From Pseudomaricurvus alkylphenolicus (GTDB lineage Bacteria > Pseudomonadota > Gammaproteobacteria > Pseudomonadales > Cellvibrionaceae), in the NCBI RefSeq assembly GCF_011683955.1, contig NZ_JAAQPI010000004.1:248001-312000 (forward strand): a stretch of 64,000 nt of DNA. Direction: 5' to 3'. Under the pieces are notes generated by a model. The model was not told the DNA's origin and ran no database searches. It saw nothing but the letters and a program-made list of their open reading frames with translations. This document shows positions 1 through 8,338 of the stretch, in pieces (within the stretch, counting starts at the first letter, position 1; the number at the start of each line of letters is the position of its first letter). The position numbers and the translations under genes are program-made.

Positions 1-1030
1 CAATTGCCGCGATCAGGGGCTCGTAATAAAGCGAGACAGGCGCGGGGCTCTGGGCGCTCACCAGCGTACCGTCCGGGCAAATCACCTCCAGCGCACGAAA
101 GCAGCCACCATTGGCGGGAATGTCGGTATTGGTCACTGCCTTGAACAGACAGCGGGCCCCCGTAACCAGACCGGTATAGGAGCAATTGATTGGCCCGGGC
201 ACCTGCGGGTCTGTCCCGGTGTAATCGGCGATCATCTTGTCGTCAGTAATGGTAACCTTGACGCGGATTTTGAAGGGACCATTGCCGAGGCCATCATCCT
301 CAACAATGTCTTCCGATTCATAGACACCCGTGGGCAGCTTTTGCAACTCGGCCTGAGTCATTCGTTCGCCATAGTCCAGCAGATCGTCCATGGCGAACAG
401 GACCGACTCACAGCCGTACTTGTCGACGATTTCGCCAATTCGTTTGGCCCCTACGTTGGCTGCAGCCACTCCTGCATGCATATCACCAATCGTTGAATCC
501 GGCAGGCGAACATTGGTTCGTATCAGGTCGATTAAGGAGGCGTTCGGTTGGCCTTTTTCGTAGAGTTTGAGGAAACGAAAATGCAGGCCCTCCTGATAAA
601 TCTCGGTAGCAACCGTTGACACACTGCCGGGCTGCGCGCCACCCACTTCGGTCCAGTGGGCTTTGTTGACGGTCCAGGCGATCAACAGATCGTTGTGAAA
701 AACCGGGACCAGAATCACGACATCGGAAAGGTGCGTACCACCTCCCTCGTAGGGGGAATTGGTAATAAACACGTCGCCGGGGTAGATGCTGTCTATGTCG
801 TAGTGGGTAAGCAGACTCTGTACGGCAGTATCCAGGGTCGCCAGAAAAGCCGTGACACCGTTACCCTGTGCCAGCAAATTGCCGGCTGCATCTGTCGCCC
901 CCACGGCGAAGTCTGTCGTCTCGTAGATGATAGGGCTCATGCTGGTCCGCACCATGGCTTCAAACATTTCGTCACCCAAGGCCACAATGGAGTCTTTAAT
1001 AATTTCGGTTGTAAACACGTCGTTAATCAT
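1..1030 (-). CDS. hyuB: Hydantoinase B/oxoprolinase family subunit (HyuB-like), C-terminus outside window
   Basis: ATP-dependent hydantoinase/oxoprolinase B subunits pair with an A subunit to open hydantoin, N-methylhydantoin or 5-oxoproline type rings, or to carboxylate ketones. The open frame runs without a stop from the ATG at 1030 to the window edge, about 343 codons, roughly 60% of the usual 550-600. The start reads MINDVFTTEIIKDSIVALG, followed by the family pattern of an MSPIIYETTDFA stretch and a GDVFITNSPYEGGGTHLSD stretch. A GGGAGA ribosome site lies seven bases before the ATG, just after the stop of the A subunit, so the two are translated as a pair. The family is clear; the substrate (hydantoin, oxoproline or a ketone) is not determined. 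Confidence 0.9.
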   Translation of the reverse strand, partial: MINDVFTTEIIKDSIVALGDEMFEAMVRTSMSPIIYETTDFAVGATDAAGNLLAQGNGVTAFLATLDTAVQSLLTHYDIDSIYPGDVFITNSPYEGGGTHLSDVVILVPVFHNDLLIAWTVNKAHWTEVGGAQPGSVSTVATEIYQEGLHFRFLKLYEKGQPNASLIDLIRTNVRLPDSTIGDMHAGVAAANVGAKRIGEIVDKYGCESVLFAMDDLLDYGERMTQAELQKLPTGVYESEDIVEDDGLGNGPFKIRVKVTITDDKMIADYTGTDPQVPGPINCSYTGLVTGARCLFKAVTNTDIPANGGCFRALEVICPDGTLVSAQSPAPVSLYYEPLIAAI

Positions 1031-1042
1031 GATCGGTCTCCC

Positions 1043-3127
1043 TTAGCCTTGTGGTATCTGACGTACGTTGAGTTCAACATGATAGTTGCCGTAGTCGTCG
1101 AGTGTGACCCGATGCCCCGGCGAGACCACCAGGGTAACGGAAGGCTCCTGAATCACCGCAGGACCGAAAAGCGCCATGTCCGGTTCGAGTTTCAAACCGT
1201 CATAAATTACCGCGTTATGAATGCCGTGCTGATCAAAATCCACCTCGCGGGTGTGCAGCACGCAGTCTTCGAGGCGCGCACCTGTGAACGGTTTTTTGGC
1301 CAACGCCGGTTTCGGCACCAGGACTTTGGCGACCAAATGAAAATTAACGATTTCCACACCGGCGTCCAAACGATAGGTAAAGCGTTTTTCATGGGCGTTA
1401 TGAAACTGCTCGATCGCATCGCCCAACCTGACCTGGTCGTTTTCCATAGGCACCGACACCTTCACAGTATGCTCCTGACCGGTATAACGCATATCCGCAA
1501 AATATTCGTAAGCCAACTCGGCGCTGGTCATATCCACACCGTCTGTCCGGTAGTCCGCTTCCGCCTCGGCACGCAGACGGGAAAACTCCGCGCTGATCGC
1601 CTCCGTGTGCTCGTTGCTCAACAGCCCTGGGCGAGTCTGTAAATAATCCCGGCGCAAGTCAGTCAGTAACATGCCCCAGGCCGAAAACACGGATGAGTTG
1701 ACCGGCACAATCACTCGCGGCACCTTGAGCTCCTCGGCCAGCGCCACCGCGTGCATGGCGCCGCCTCCGCCAAAGGCCATGAGGGCAAAATCGCGGGGAT
1801 CATAGCCCTTATTGGTGGACACCAGACGCAGCGCATTGGTCATATTGGCATTGGCGATACGCACAATGCCCCTGGCGACCGCTTCCTTGCTCAACTCCAG
1901 CTCTTCCATCAACGGTGCAAACGCAGTATCGACAGCATTCCAATCCGGTTCGACTTCGCCACCCACAAAGCTGGCCGGATCAATCCGACCGAGCACCAGA
2001 TTGGCGTCAGTGGTAGTTGGCTTGGTACCACCCTTGCCATAGGCGGCCGGCCCCGGCATGGCACCGGCGGACTGGGGCCCCACGTGCAACTTCCGGCCTT
2101 GATCCACCCACGCAATGCTGCCGCCGCCATTGCCGATCTCGACAATTTCCGACACCGGCGTCTGTATCGGGTAACCGGGGTTTTTGGTGTCTTTTTCGAT
2201 GTAGTACTCGGTGGTGACTTTCACCTCGGCGTCTTCGATCAGTGTACACTTCGCTGTGGTACCGCCGATATCCAGAACAATCAGATTTTTTTCCTCGATA
2301 GTCTCGCCCAGGTACGCCGCCGCAAAGATTCCACTGGCAGGACCGGACTCGACCATGGTGATCGGATTCGCCTTGGCCGCCTCTACCGTGGAGATACCGC
2401 CATTGGACTGCATCATATAAGGCTTGTCGTCAAAGCCGCCCCTCGCCAGCTTTTCCTCCAGGGATTCAATATATTTTTTGGCAATGGGATGCACATAGGC
2501 AGACAACACCGTGGTATTGGTACGTTCATACTCACGCCATTCGCGACTGATCTCATGGGAGGCGAGAACCGAAACCTGCGGCCATAGTTCGTTGATGCGT
2601 GCCTTCACCCGCTGTTCATTGGCCGGTTGGATGTAAGCGTGCAAAAAGCTGATGGCAATCGCCTCTACGCCTTCGCTCTTGAAATACTCCAACAGTTCCG
2701 CAAGCGGTGCCAGGTCCACTTCTTGTTGTGTTTCGCCGTTGAAGGCGACTCGCTCATTCAGCTCCGCTCTCAGATAACGGGGAACAAATGCGGCGGGTTT
2801 ACGAAAATTAAAGTTAAACAAGTCGGGACGATTGCCCCGGGCGATTTCCAGTACATCCCGAAATCCGCGGGTCGTGATCAAGGCGGTTTTCACACCTTTG
2901 CGTTCGGTCAGCGCGTTAATCACCACTGTGGAACCGTGGGCAAAAAAGTCCAGATCCCGAGGGGACAGCCCTACTTTTTCGATGGCGTTCATAACGCCCT
3001 GTTCAAAATTGGGCGGTGTCGTGTCGGCCTTGGCGGTCTTTACCTCGCCACTCTGGCCCGTTGATTCATCAATGCTGTAATACACCAGGTCGGTAAAGGT
3101 ACCGCCCACATCGCTCGCTGCTCGCAT
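1043..3127 (-). CDS. hyuA: Hydantoinase A/oxoprolinase family subunit (HyuA-like)
   Basis: This is the ATP-binding subunit of a hydantoinase/oxoprolinase/acetone-carboxylase family enzyme, acting in the cytoplasm with the HyuB-like product of the next gene. The 694-residue length is normal. The N-terminal domain opens with DVGGTFTDLV (residues 6-15), a phosphate-binding loop of the actin/ASKHA fold, and a second loop LDIGGTTAKCTLI lies near residue 290, after an ESGPASG stretch. The gene is third or fourth in a minus-strand run of XRE regulator, racemase, cupin, hyuA and hyuB. A racemase nearby favours a hydantoin or related cyclic amide over a ketone. Large open frames on the opposite strand here are shadows. 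Confidence 0.93.
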   Translation of the reverse strand: MRAASDVGGTFTDLVYYSIDESTGQSGEVKTAKADTTPPNFEQGVMNAIEKVGLSPRDLDFFAHGSTVVINALTERKGVKTALITTRGFRDVLEIARGNRPDLFNFNFRKPAAFVPRYLRAELNERVAFNGETQQEVDLAPLAELLEYFKSEGVEAIAISFLHAYIQPANEQRVKARINELWPQVSVLASHEISREWREYERTNTTVLSAYVHPIAKKYIESLEEKLARGGFDDKPYMMQSNGGISTVEAAKANPITMVESGPASGIFAAAYLGETIEEKNLIVLDIGGTTAKCTLIEDAEVKVTTEYYIEKDTKNPGYPIQTPVSEIVEIGNGGGSIAWVDQGRKLHVGPQSAGAMPGPAAYGKGGTKPTTTDANLVLGRIDPASFVGGEVEPDWNAVDTAFAPLMEELELSKEAVARGIVRIANANMTNALRLVSTNKGYDPRDFALMAFGGGGAMHAVALAEELKVPRVIVPVNSSVFSAWGMLLTDLRRDYLQTRPGLLSNEHTEAISAEFSRLRAEAEADYRTDGVDMTSAELAYEYFADMRYTGQEHTVKVSVPMENDQVRLGDAIEQFHNAHEKRFTYRLDAGVEIVNFHLVAKVLVPKPALAKKPFTGARLEDCVLHTREVDFDQHGIHNAVIYDGLKLEPDMALFGPAVIQEPSVTLVVSPGHRVTLDDYGNYHVELNVRQIPQG

Positions 3128-3155
3128 AAGTAAAACTCTCTCTGTTTATATGTGT

Positions 3156-3473
3156 CTAACCGCAAAGCACCCAAAACACTTTGCTGTCTTGCAGTGCCGT
3201 TGAGGCGTGCTTCTCTCCCGCCTCCAGCCAGACCACCTGGCCGGCCTTCACAGAGGTCGTTCGGCCATCCAGATGCAGATCCATTTGCCCTTCTATAATG
3301 TAGGATATTTCGTGCTGATCGTGGGTTGCCATATCCGTTTCCGGATGGGTGGTTCCTTCAGAAAAGCTGGCCATTCCGACGGAGATCACACTCTTATGCT
3401 CGGGTACCAATTCAAGAATTGTTTCCACGGTGGTGCCTTCCGCCACGAAATCGTGCAGATCGAAGATTTTCAT
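3156..3473 (-). CDS. Small single-domain cupin protein
   Basis: This is a 105-residue cupin. It shows the two conserved cupin motifs: a histidine cluster THDQHEISYIIEG followed by the second strand set around VVWLEAGEKH. Such proteins fold as one beta-barrel and often bind a metal; they act as small isomerases, dioxygenases or sensors. Here it sits 28 bases before hyuA and after the racemase gene, on the same strand, so it probably belongs to the hydantoinase operon. It may be an accessory enzyme for the ring substrate, but that role is inferred only from position. Confidence 0.8.
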   Translation of the reverse strand: MKIFDLHDFVAEGTTVETILELVPEHKSVISVGMASFSEGTTHPETDMATHDQHEISYIIEGQMDLHLDGRTTSVKAGQVVWLEAGEKHASTALQDSKVFWVLCG

Positions 3474-3505
3474 TTTTAAACCTCAAGTATTGCCTTGGTT
3501 GGCAG

Positions 3506-4354
3506 TTAGATGACGACGCGGTGACCAACCAAATCTTGCGTTTGAAACAAGCCGAAGGACTTCAGCTCCTGTTCATCAGGTGGCGCCATACTGCCCTGGC
3601 GGCTGGGGGACCAGTCAAAACGGTGTTTCAGTTCGACCATGGTTTCCGCCCATTTATAGGCGGCGCAAATCGGATCTATGACGGGAACGCCCAGTTCCTG
3701 TTGAACCCGTTCGTACAAACCAAACGTGCAGGTACAACCCAACACCAGGGCTTCGGCGCCATCCTCCTCAATGGCACGTTTGCCGGCCAGGATAATTCTG
3801 TCTTCCGTCAGGCGGCAGTCGCGTTGCAACTCCGGAACTGATATGTCTATGGATCGCATAGATGCAAGTTTTGAGTCACAACCGTAGGCACTGACTCGCT
3901 CCGACATCTGTTCAATCCATTTCGCTTGCCCGACGATAATGGAAAACTTATTACTCAGATGCTCGGCCAATTGCAGGCTGGCCTGGCAGGGAGCAACCAC
4001 CACCGAAGAACCGGAAATTTCTCTTGCCGCCTCCAGTGATGGGTCGTAAAAGCAACCAATCACGATCGCATCAAAATGATTCTCTGCCCCGTAACGGGTG
4101 GCCTTAATGATGTCGCCGGCTACCAGGGCTTCATAGGTCCTGTATTCGAGGTGGTGCGGAGTTGGCGACAACGCCAACGACACGACCTCTACCGCAACAT
4201 CCTGCTGTTTAATGGTGTGAATGTATTCGGCGATGGGAAAATCGTAATCGCCCACACCAATCGGGTTAATCCAGAGAATGGATTTTATGCCCGTGTTACT
4301 GGCTCTACTGTCACTGTTGTTGTCACTGTTATCACAGCAGTTATCGTCAGACAA
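3506..4354 (-). CDS. Asp/Glu/hydantoin racemase family protein
   Basis: This enzyme family inverts the chiral carbon of amino acids or 5-substituted hydantoins using two cysteines. The first is seen in GCFYDPSLEAARE, which matches the hydantoin-racemase form, and the second in LVLGCTCT. The frame begins at a TTG codon at 4354 with AGGTG a few bases upstream; no ATG or GTG lies before the first core strand SILWINP. The first 20 residues are odd: a low-complexity run rich in Asp, Asn, Ser and Cys, encoded partly by a repeated GTCACTGTT unit on the plus strand. With hyuA and hyuB downstream, it likely supplies the right enantiomer to the ring-opening enzyme. Confidence 0.85.
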   Translation of the reverse strand: MSDDNCCDNSDNNSDSRASNTGIKSILWINPIGVGDYDFPIAEYIHTIKQQDVAVEVVSLALSPTPHHLEYRTYEALVAGDIIKATRYGAENHFDAIVIGCFYDPSLEAAREISGSSVVVAPCQASLQLAEHLSNKFSIIVGQAKWIEQMSERVSAYGCDSKLASMRSIDISVPELQRDCRLTEDRIILAGKRAIEEDGAEALVLGCTCTFGLYERVQQELGVPVIDPICAAYKWAETMVELKHRFDWSPSRQGSMAPPDEQELKSFGLFQTQDLVGHRVVI

Positions 4355-4371
4355 TTGAACACCTATTCAAG

Positions 4372-4974
4372 TCATTTGTCGGAGTTCTCCGACAGGTTTT
4401 GGTGTAACCAGGCTGGTGATCCGCACCACAATAAGCGCGTCAAGGCGTCTGTCGGGTTCTCTGTATCCACGCCCATTTGGTAGTCGAAATGGACACTGTC
4501 ACCTTCGTCCAGTACCGTCTCTTCTTCACCAATTTTGATGGCCAGACGCCCTTCCAGTACGTAGATAAAGCCTTCACCCTCTCGCTTCACATAAGGGAAA
4601 CGGTAGTGAGGGGGCACCTCCGTGATCAACTGCTCCATCTTTTGATTGGGGAACTGACTGCTCAGCAGGCGATACTTGACCGGATGATCGATATCCAGGT
4701 ACTCAGGCTTGTTGGCTCGATGAACCAGCCCTTCGCCTTCGGGCACATCGATAAAGTAGCCGATTTCCACCTCCAGCGCCTCTGCGATGGACTGCAGAGA
4801 CACCAGAGAAAAGCTGCTTTTACCCCGCTCTACCAATGAAATAAACGCACTGGACAGCTCGCACTTGTCGGCCAGTTGTTGCATCGTCATGCCCATATCT
4901 TTACGACGAGCACGAATGGCTGGACCTACCGCGTGAGCGTAGCGTTCCTTTTTCTTCAGTAATTCCTTGATCAT
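4372..4974 (-). CDS. XRE-family regulator with C-terminal cupin domain
   Basis: This 200-residue protein has an N-terminal helix-turn-helix of the XRE/SinR type (RARRKDMGMTMQQLADKCEL, then SSAFISLVERGKS) and a C-terminal cupin domain with FIYVLEGRLAI and EGDSVHFDY. Regulators of this form usually control the adjoining catabolic operon, with the cupin binding a small metabolite. The stop is 17 bases before the racemase start, so it is probably the first gene of the racemase-cupin-hyuA-hyuB operon and may control itself. A strong inverted repeat at 4990-5027, just upstream, is a plausible operator. Confidence 0.9.
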   Translation of the reverse strand: MIKELLKKKERYAHAVGPAIRARRKDMGMTMQQLADKCELSSAFISLVERGKSSFSLVSLQSIAEALEVEIGYFIDVPEGEGLVHRANKPEYLDIDHPVKYRLLSSQFPNQKMEQLITEVPPHYRFPYVKREGEGFIYVLEGRLAIKIGEEETVLDEGDSVHFDYQMGVDTENPTDALTRLLWCGSPAWLHQNLSENSDK

Positions 4975-4989
4975 GCCTTACACCGTTTT

Positions 4990-5027
4990 GTGTGATGTTG
5001 GGATATTACAACATCCCGCCATCACAC
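4990..5027. promoter_or_regulatory. Inverted repeat upstream of the XRE-cupin gene
   Basis: GTGTGATG (4990-4997) pairs with CATCACAC (5020-5027), with an inner GGGAT/ATCCC pairing. It lies between the TonB receptor stop and the regulator start. Neither strand has a T-run after it, so an operator or transcript-processing hairpin is likelier than a classic terminator. Autoregulation by the adjacent XRE protein is inference. Confidence 0.5.
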
Positions 5028-5046
5028 GCCTCTATTGGCTTCCCGG

Positions 5047-7230
5047 TCAAAAGTTGTACCGGAAGTCCAGATTCCATATTCTCGGGGGTGCCGGGTGAGC
5101 AAAGCCGCCCAACACCCATTCCGAGTTGTACTCTTCATCCGTGGCGTTTTTGACACTGGCCACCAGTGACCAGGTATCCTCGGCGGATTCAACACCGATT
5201 CTGGCATTAACCAGACTCAACGACGAGCGCTTGGAGCTGTTTTCGGGGTCCCAGTACTGGCCGCCACGATGTTCGTAATCCAGCCGGACCAAGCCATTCA
5301 GACTGTCAGTAATCGCGAATCGGTATTGACCACCAATGTTAAACGTCGACTTGGGCACGTAGGGGGCTTCATTACCTTCTGCCGATGGATTCAGGCCGTA
5401 CTCGGTCACTTCACTGTCGGTATAGCCAATGCCGGCATACACATCGAAGTTATCACTTAAGTGCGCCAAGAGTTCCAATTCTCCACCCGAGATTTCGACT
5501 TCGTCGATATTCACCAATACCTGCGCGCCAACCTCGCCGACAAACACAAAGTATTGCTGCCCATCCACCTTAGTGTGATAGATGGAGCCATTGAGCCGGA
5601 TGCTGTTGTCAGCGAACTCGGATTTAAAACCAACTTCCAGCGTTTCTGTCTCCTCCTGGTCCACTACATCACCCACGCCGATCAAGCCGGCACCGGCTGC
5701 CGCAACGCCCACACCATTTTGGTTAAACTGACCACTGCGGAAACCTTCACCCCAGGAGCCGTAGACCTGCATATCTTCGTTGATCCGGTAGCGTAGCGTC
5801 AGCTTGGGCTGCCACTTGTCGAACTCTTCCTTGTTCTCCACGCCTGGCAAACCCGACGTATTGTGCTCAGAGACCCTCTGGCGTCTTTCGTCCTGGTCAT
5901 AGCGCAAGGCAAAGGCGGCTTCAAGGTTTTCGGTGATGTCGTAGTTGAGGCTGCCGAATACTGCCCAGGCCGTGTTGTCATTGTCATCCGCCAGGAAAGA
6001 TAACGTGGGATTCTCGGCGTCCGTAAATGCCGGGCGACGCTCAATTCGAGTAATGCCCTGACGATTGTCGATACCCGTGGTGGTAGAAATAAAGCGCTCG
6101 GTCTCCAGATAGTAAGCGCCCAACATCCAGCGCAGTGCACTGTCGTCAATGGAGGTGATTCTGAATTCCTGACTCCAGGCCTCGATTTCAGCGTACTGAG
6201 TCTGAGTACCGTCGAATACCCCGAAAATTCCGGTGGCTGCGGTATAGGGGAATTGATCACCACCCGTATATTCTTCGACTTTGTTCCAGGAAGTAATTGA
6301 GGTCAGGCTGACGGCGCCGGCCAGGTATTCGAGTTTGAGTGAGGTTTCATCGATATCCCGTTCGCCCTCGCCTTCGTTGTTGGCGCAGAAATCACGACTG
6401 ACTGAATCCGCGTCGGAGGTCCCGGCAAACGCCAGTGCGTTGTTGGTAAAACAGGGCTGGCCCGGATCAAACAACGCCGGCTGGTATTGAAAGTTGATGG
6501 CACCGGATTCCGTGCGCCCCAGGTTTACCCGCAGGTCGGCGGTCAGGTTCTCGCTGACGTGCCACTTCAACAAACCGCGAATGGTGGTGTCTTCGTACGG
6601 ATCCACTTCGGTGCCGAGAAAGTCATTGTCCAGGTAACCGTCGCGGTCCACATAGCTGGCAGCCAATCGATACATCAAGGTGTCTTCTACCAGTGCACCG
6701 CTGATGGAACCCTGTACCCGGGTTTCATCGCCCTTGCCAAGACCGACACGAACATAACCTTCGGTTTCATTGGTGGGCTGTTTGGTGGTGATCAGTATGG
6801 CCCCGCCGGTGGCGTTTCGGCCGTAAAGCGCGCCCTGCGGGCCCCTGAGCACTTCGATTTGCTCGACATCGAACAGCTCCTGAGTGAACTGCCGGGAATT
6901 GATTTGCAAAACGCCGTCCACCACCGTCGCCACCGGTGGTTCGCCGTTGCGTACCTGGGTCACACCGCGAATGGTCATAAACGACACACCGGCACTCTGG
7001 GACTCCGCCAGGGTGACATTGGGTGTCATGGCGATAAAGTCGCCAGCGCTGTCGATTTTGGCGTCTTCGATCTGGCTGGCCGTGAATGCCGTTTCACTCA
7101 GGGGTACGTCTTGCAGGCTTTCCGCCCGGTGGCGTGCGGTAACTACAATTTCCTCCAGCTCAAAGGCTAGCCCGGATTCTGATGCGGCAGCGATCGATAT
7201 CGCCAGCGCCAGGCGCTTAAAGTGGGACAT
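5047..7230 (-). CDS. TonB-dependent outer-membrane receptor
   Basis: This 727-residue outer-membrane transporter has a signal peptide (MSHFKRLALAISIAAASESG...), a TonB-box-like LEEIVVTARHR just after it, a plug domain with IRGV and VDGV segments and the LRGPQGALYGRNATGGAI motif, then a long beta-barrel ending in DFRYNF with the expected terminal Phe. This is the iron-complex/FecA-like class that many marine and sphingomonad degraders use for hydrophobic organic substrates. It lies upstream of the XRE-hydantoinase genes on the same strand, so it may bring in the substrate of that pathway. The substrate is unknown. Confidence 0.93.
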   Translation of the reverse strand: MSHFKRLALAISIAAASESGLAFELEEIVVTARHRAESLQDVPLSETAFTASQIEDAKIDSAGDFIAMTPNVTLAESQSAGVSFMTIRGVTQVRNGEPPVATVVDGVLQINSRQFTQELFDVEQIEVLRGPQGALYGRNATGGAILITTKQPTNETEGYVRVGLGKGDETRVQGSISGALVEDTLMYRLAASYVDRDGYLDNDFLGTEVDPYEDTTIRGLLKWHVSENLTADLRVNLGRTESGAINFQYQPALFDPGQPCFTNNALAFAGTSDADSVSRDFCANNEGEGERDIDETSLKLEYLAGAVSLTSITSWNKVEEYTGGDQFPYTAATGIFGVFDGTQTQYAEIEAWSQEFRITSIDDSALRWMLGAYYLETERFISTTTGIDNRQGITRIERRPAFTDAENPTLSFLADDNDNTAWAVFGSLNYDITENLEAAFALRYDQDERRQRVSEHNTSGLPGVENKEEFDKWQPKLTLRYRINEDMQVYGSWGEGFRSGQFNQNGVGVAAAGAGLIGVGDVVDQEETETLEVGFKSEFADNSIRLNGSIYHTKVDGQQYFVFVGEVGAQVLVNIDEVEISGGELELLAHLSDNFDVYAGIGYTDSEVTEYGLNPSAEGNEAPYVPKSTFNIGGQYRFAITDSLNGLVRLDYEHRGGQYWDPENSSKRSSLSLVNARIGVESAEDTWSLVASVKNATDEEYNSEWVLGGFAHPAPPRIWNLDFRYNF

Positions 7231-7335
7231 GGAACTCTCCTCTTAATTGTGCGGTTTCTTATGTGTTTCTTATCAATGGCCGTTTTGGGATCTGTGGCTG
7301 GGAACACCCCTGCCGTGCTTATAAAATCTACTCCA

Positions 7336-7349
7336 CTTAATTTTTTAAG
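7336..7349. promoter_or_regulatory. Palindrome CTTAA-N4-TTAAG, copy 1
   Basis: CTTAATTTTTTAAG is a perfect inverted repeat (arms extend to ACTTAA/TTAAGT, 7335-7350) about 105 bases upstream of the TonB receptor start. It matches the form of a second palindrome at 7560-7573, which suggests a paired regulator-binding site. No regulator is assigned. Confidence 0.4.
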
Positions 7350-7559
7350 TAAAGTATATGTTTTTAAGTCGCCATGAATCTCTGGCATTTTGATCAAATT
7401 TCAGCCAGGCGAAAGGCAACGAAAAAAGGTGAGAAACCTATTGAAGAGCCCGTGGTTTGTGGGCTCAGCTCAATAGAGCCCAGAGGACGGCATTGAGCCA
7501 ATGCGAGCTTTGGTTATATAAAAATGGCTAATCTATGCCAATTTAACCTAACCTGACAT

Positions 7560-7573
7560 CTTAAAAATTTAAG
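7560..7573. promoter_or_regulatory. Palindrome CTTAA-N4-TTAAG, copy 2
   Basis: CTTAAAAATTTAAG is a perfect inverted repeat of the same CTTAA-N4-TTAAG form as copy 1, 224 bases away. AT-rich palindromes can arise by chance, so confidence is limited. Confidence 0.35.
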
Positions 7574-7698
7574 TGACTCATCTTTTGACTCAAAGCAGCC
7601 CTTCGGATTTCAACGCCTTCTGCGCATGCCTTGCCCACTTGAACACACTCTACTGCACCATTTTTTCACACCGTCCATCCTCACAATTCAGCCCACAC

Positions 7699-7854
7699 TC
7701 ATAGCCCAAGCACCCTCTTGTGCTTGGGCTCATAACCGCCCACATAGGCAAACGCCGTCCAGTGGCGTGTTGCCAGACTATAGGCCGTGTAAGACAGTAC
7801 AATCACACCGGATATCGCCAAGGACCTTAACGTAAATCCTTTTACCGTCAGCAT
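7699..7854 (-). CDS. Small 51-residue membrane peptide (RHWTxF...GGYxPK type)
   Basis: This ORF encodes 51 residues, with a basic start, one hydrophobic helix (SLAISGVIVLSYTAY) and a tail with TRHWTAFAYVGGYEPKHKR. It has a good ribosome site (TAAGGAATCAAG just before the ATG at 7854). A second peptide at 8339-8506 on the other strand shares RHWT-x-F-x3-GGY-x-PK, with differences at codon third positions (GGC GGT TAT against GGT GGC TAC). That pattern points to selection on the protein. It probably sits in the inner membrane with the conserved tail exposed. The function is unknown. Confidence 0.6.
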   Translation of the reverse strand: MLTVKGFTLRSLAISGVIVLSYTAYSLATRHWTAFAYVGGYEPKHKRVLGL

Positions 7855-7873
7855 CTTGATTCCTTACACCGGG

Positions 7874-8264
7874 TTAGGCCAACTCAATCATGTTGGCGAG
7901 TACGGCTTTGCGGATGGCCGCGAAGGGCTCGTCGGATTCGGCCCAGTTCGTTTACGTCGCCGGCATTGGCCAGTTCAGGGAACTGACACAGTGGCTTGTG
8001 CGTGTGGAGCGTGTCGGCAGCCTCAGGGGCTTTGGTTACCAGTGCATTGTTGACCGCCGGTGCTGAATCGCTGATTCACATTCTGCGTATTGAAAAAATC
8101 ACTCGAAAGTTTTGGATTGGCGCGGGATGGGTTTTCGTAATAAAAGTCAGTATTCCATCTACGGCTTTGTTGGGATCACCGGGACGAAAATCGAGAAGGA
8201 TTCTTTCAACTTTGGAGACAGTTATTGGAGAGTTATCAGATAATTTTCTGTCGTTACGATCCAC
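7874..8264 (-). pseudogene. Decayed coding remnant, possibly a short-chain dehydrogenase C-terminus
   Basis: Pieces of coding-like sequence appear in different frames. Residues such as FRPGDPNKAVDGILTFI resemble the GDPxKAA segment near the end of classical short-chain dehydrogenases. After a TGA comes NALVTKAPEAADTLHTHK, and in another frame a tail ending KAVLANMIELA with a TAA at 7874, 19 bases before the start of the small peptide at 7854. At least one stop and one frameshift separate the pieces. The SDR assignment is weak; what is secure is a broken gene that once preceded the small peptide in an operon. Confidence 0.35.
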
Positions 8265-8338
8265 GAAAGTGATAGATTTCTATAACCTAAGAAAACCATC
8301 ATTCAACCCTTGTGAAAAGACCCGCTGTAAAACCACCG

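Larger units (their letters stand above)
7231..7698. promoter_or_regulatory. Upstream region of the TonB receptor, AT-rich, no gene seen
   Basis: No convincing coding sequence was found in these roughly 470 bases. The stretch is AT-rich and contains two copies of the palindrome CTTAA-N4-TTAAG (7336-7349 and 7560-7573), listed separately. It probably holds the promoter of the receptor gene at 7230 and perhaps the end of the small ORF at 7699-7854. Confidence 0.4.

Noticed and set aside
656-2587. Long plus-strand frames (656-1642, 1751-2587) opposite the hydantoinase genes
   Set aside because: They are antisense to well-matched HyuA/HyuB-like coding sequence, have no recognisable domains, and arise from codon bias on the other strand.
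5799-6503. Alternate minus-strand frames within the first TonB receptor
   Set aside because: They overlap the receptor in other frames and show no motifs.
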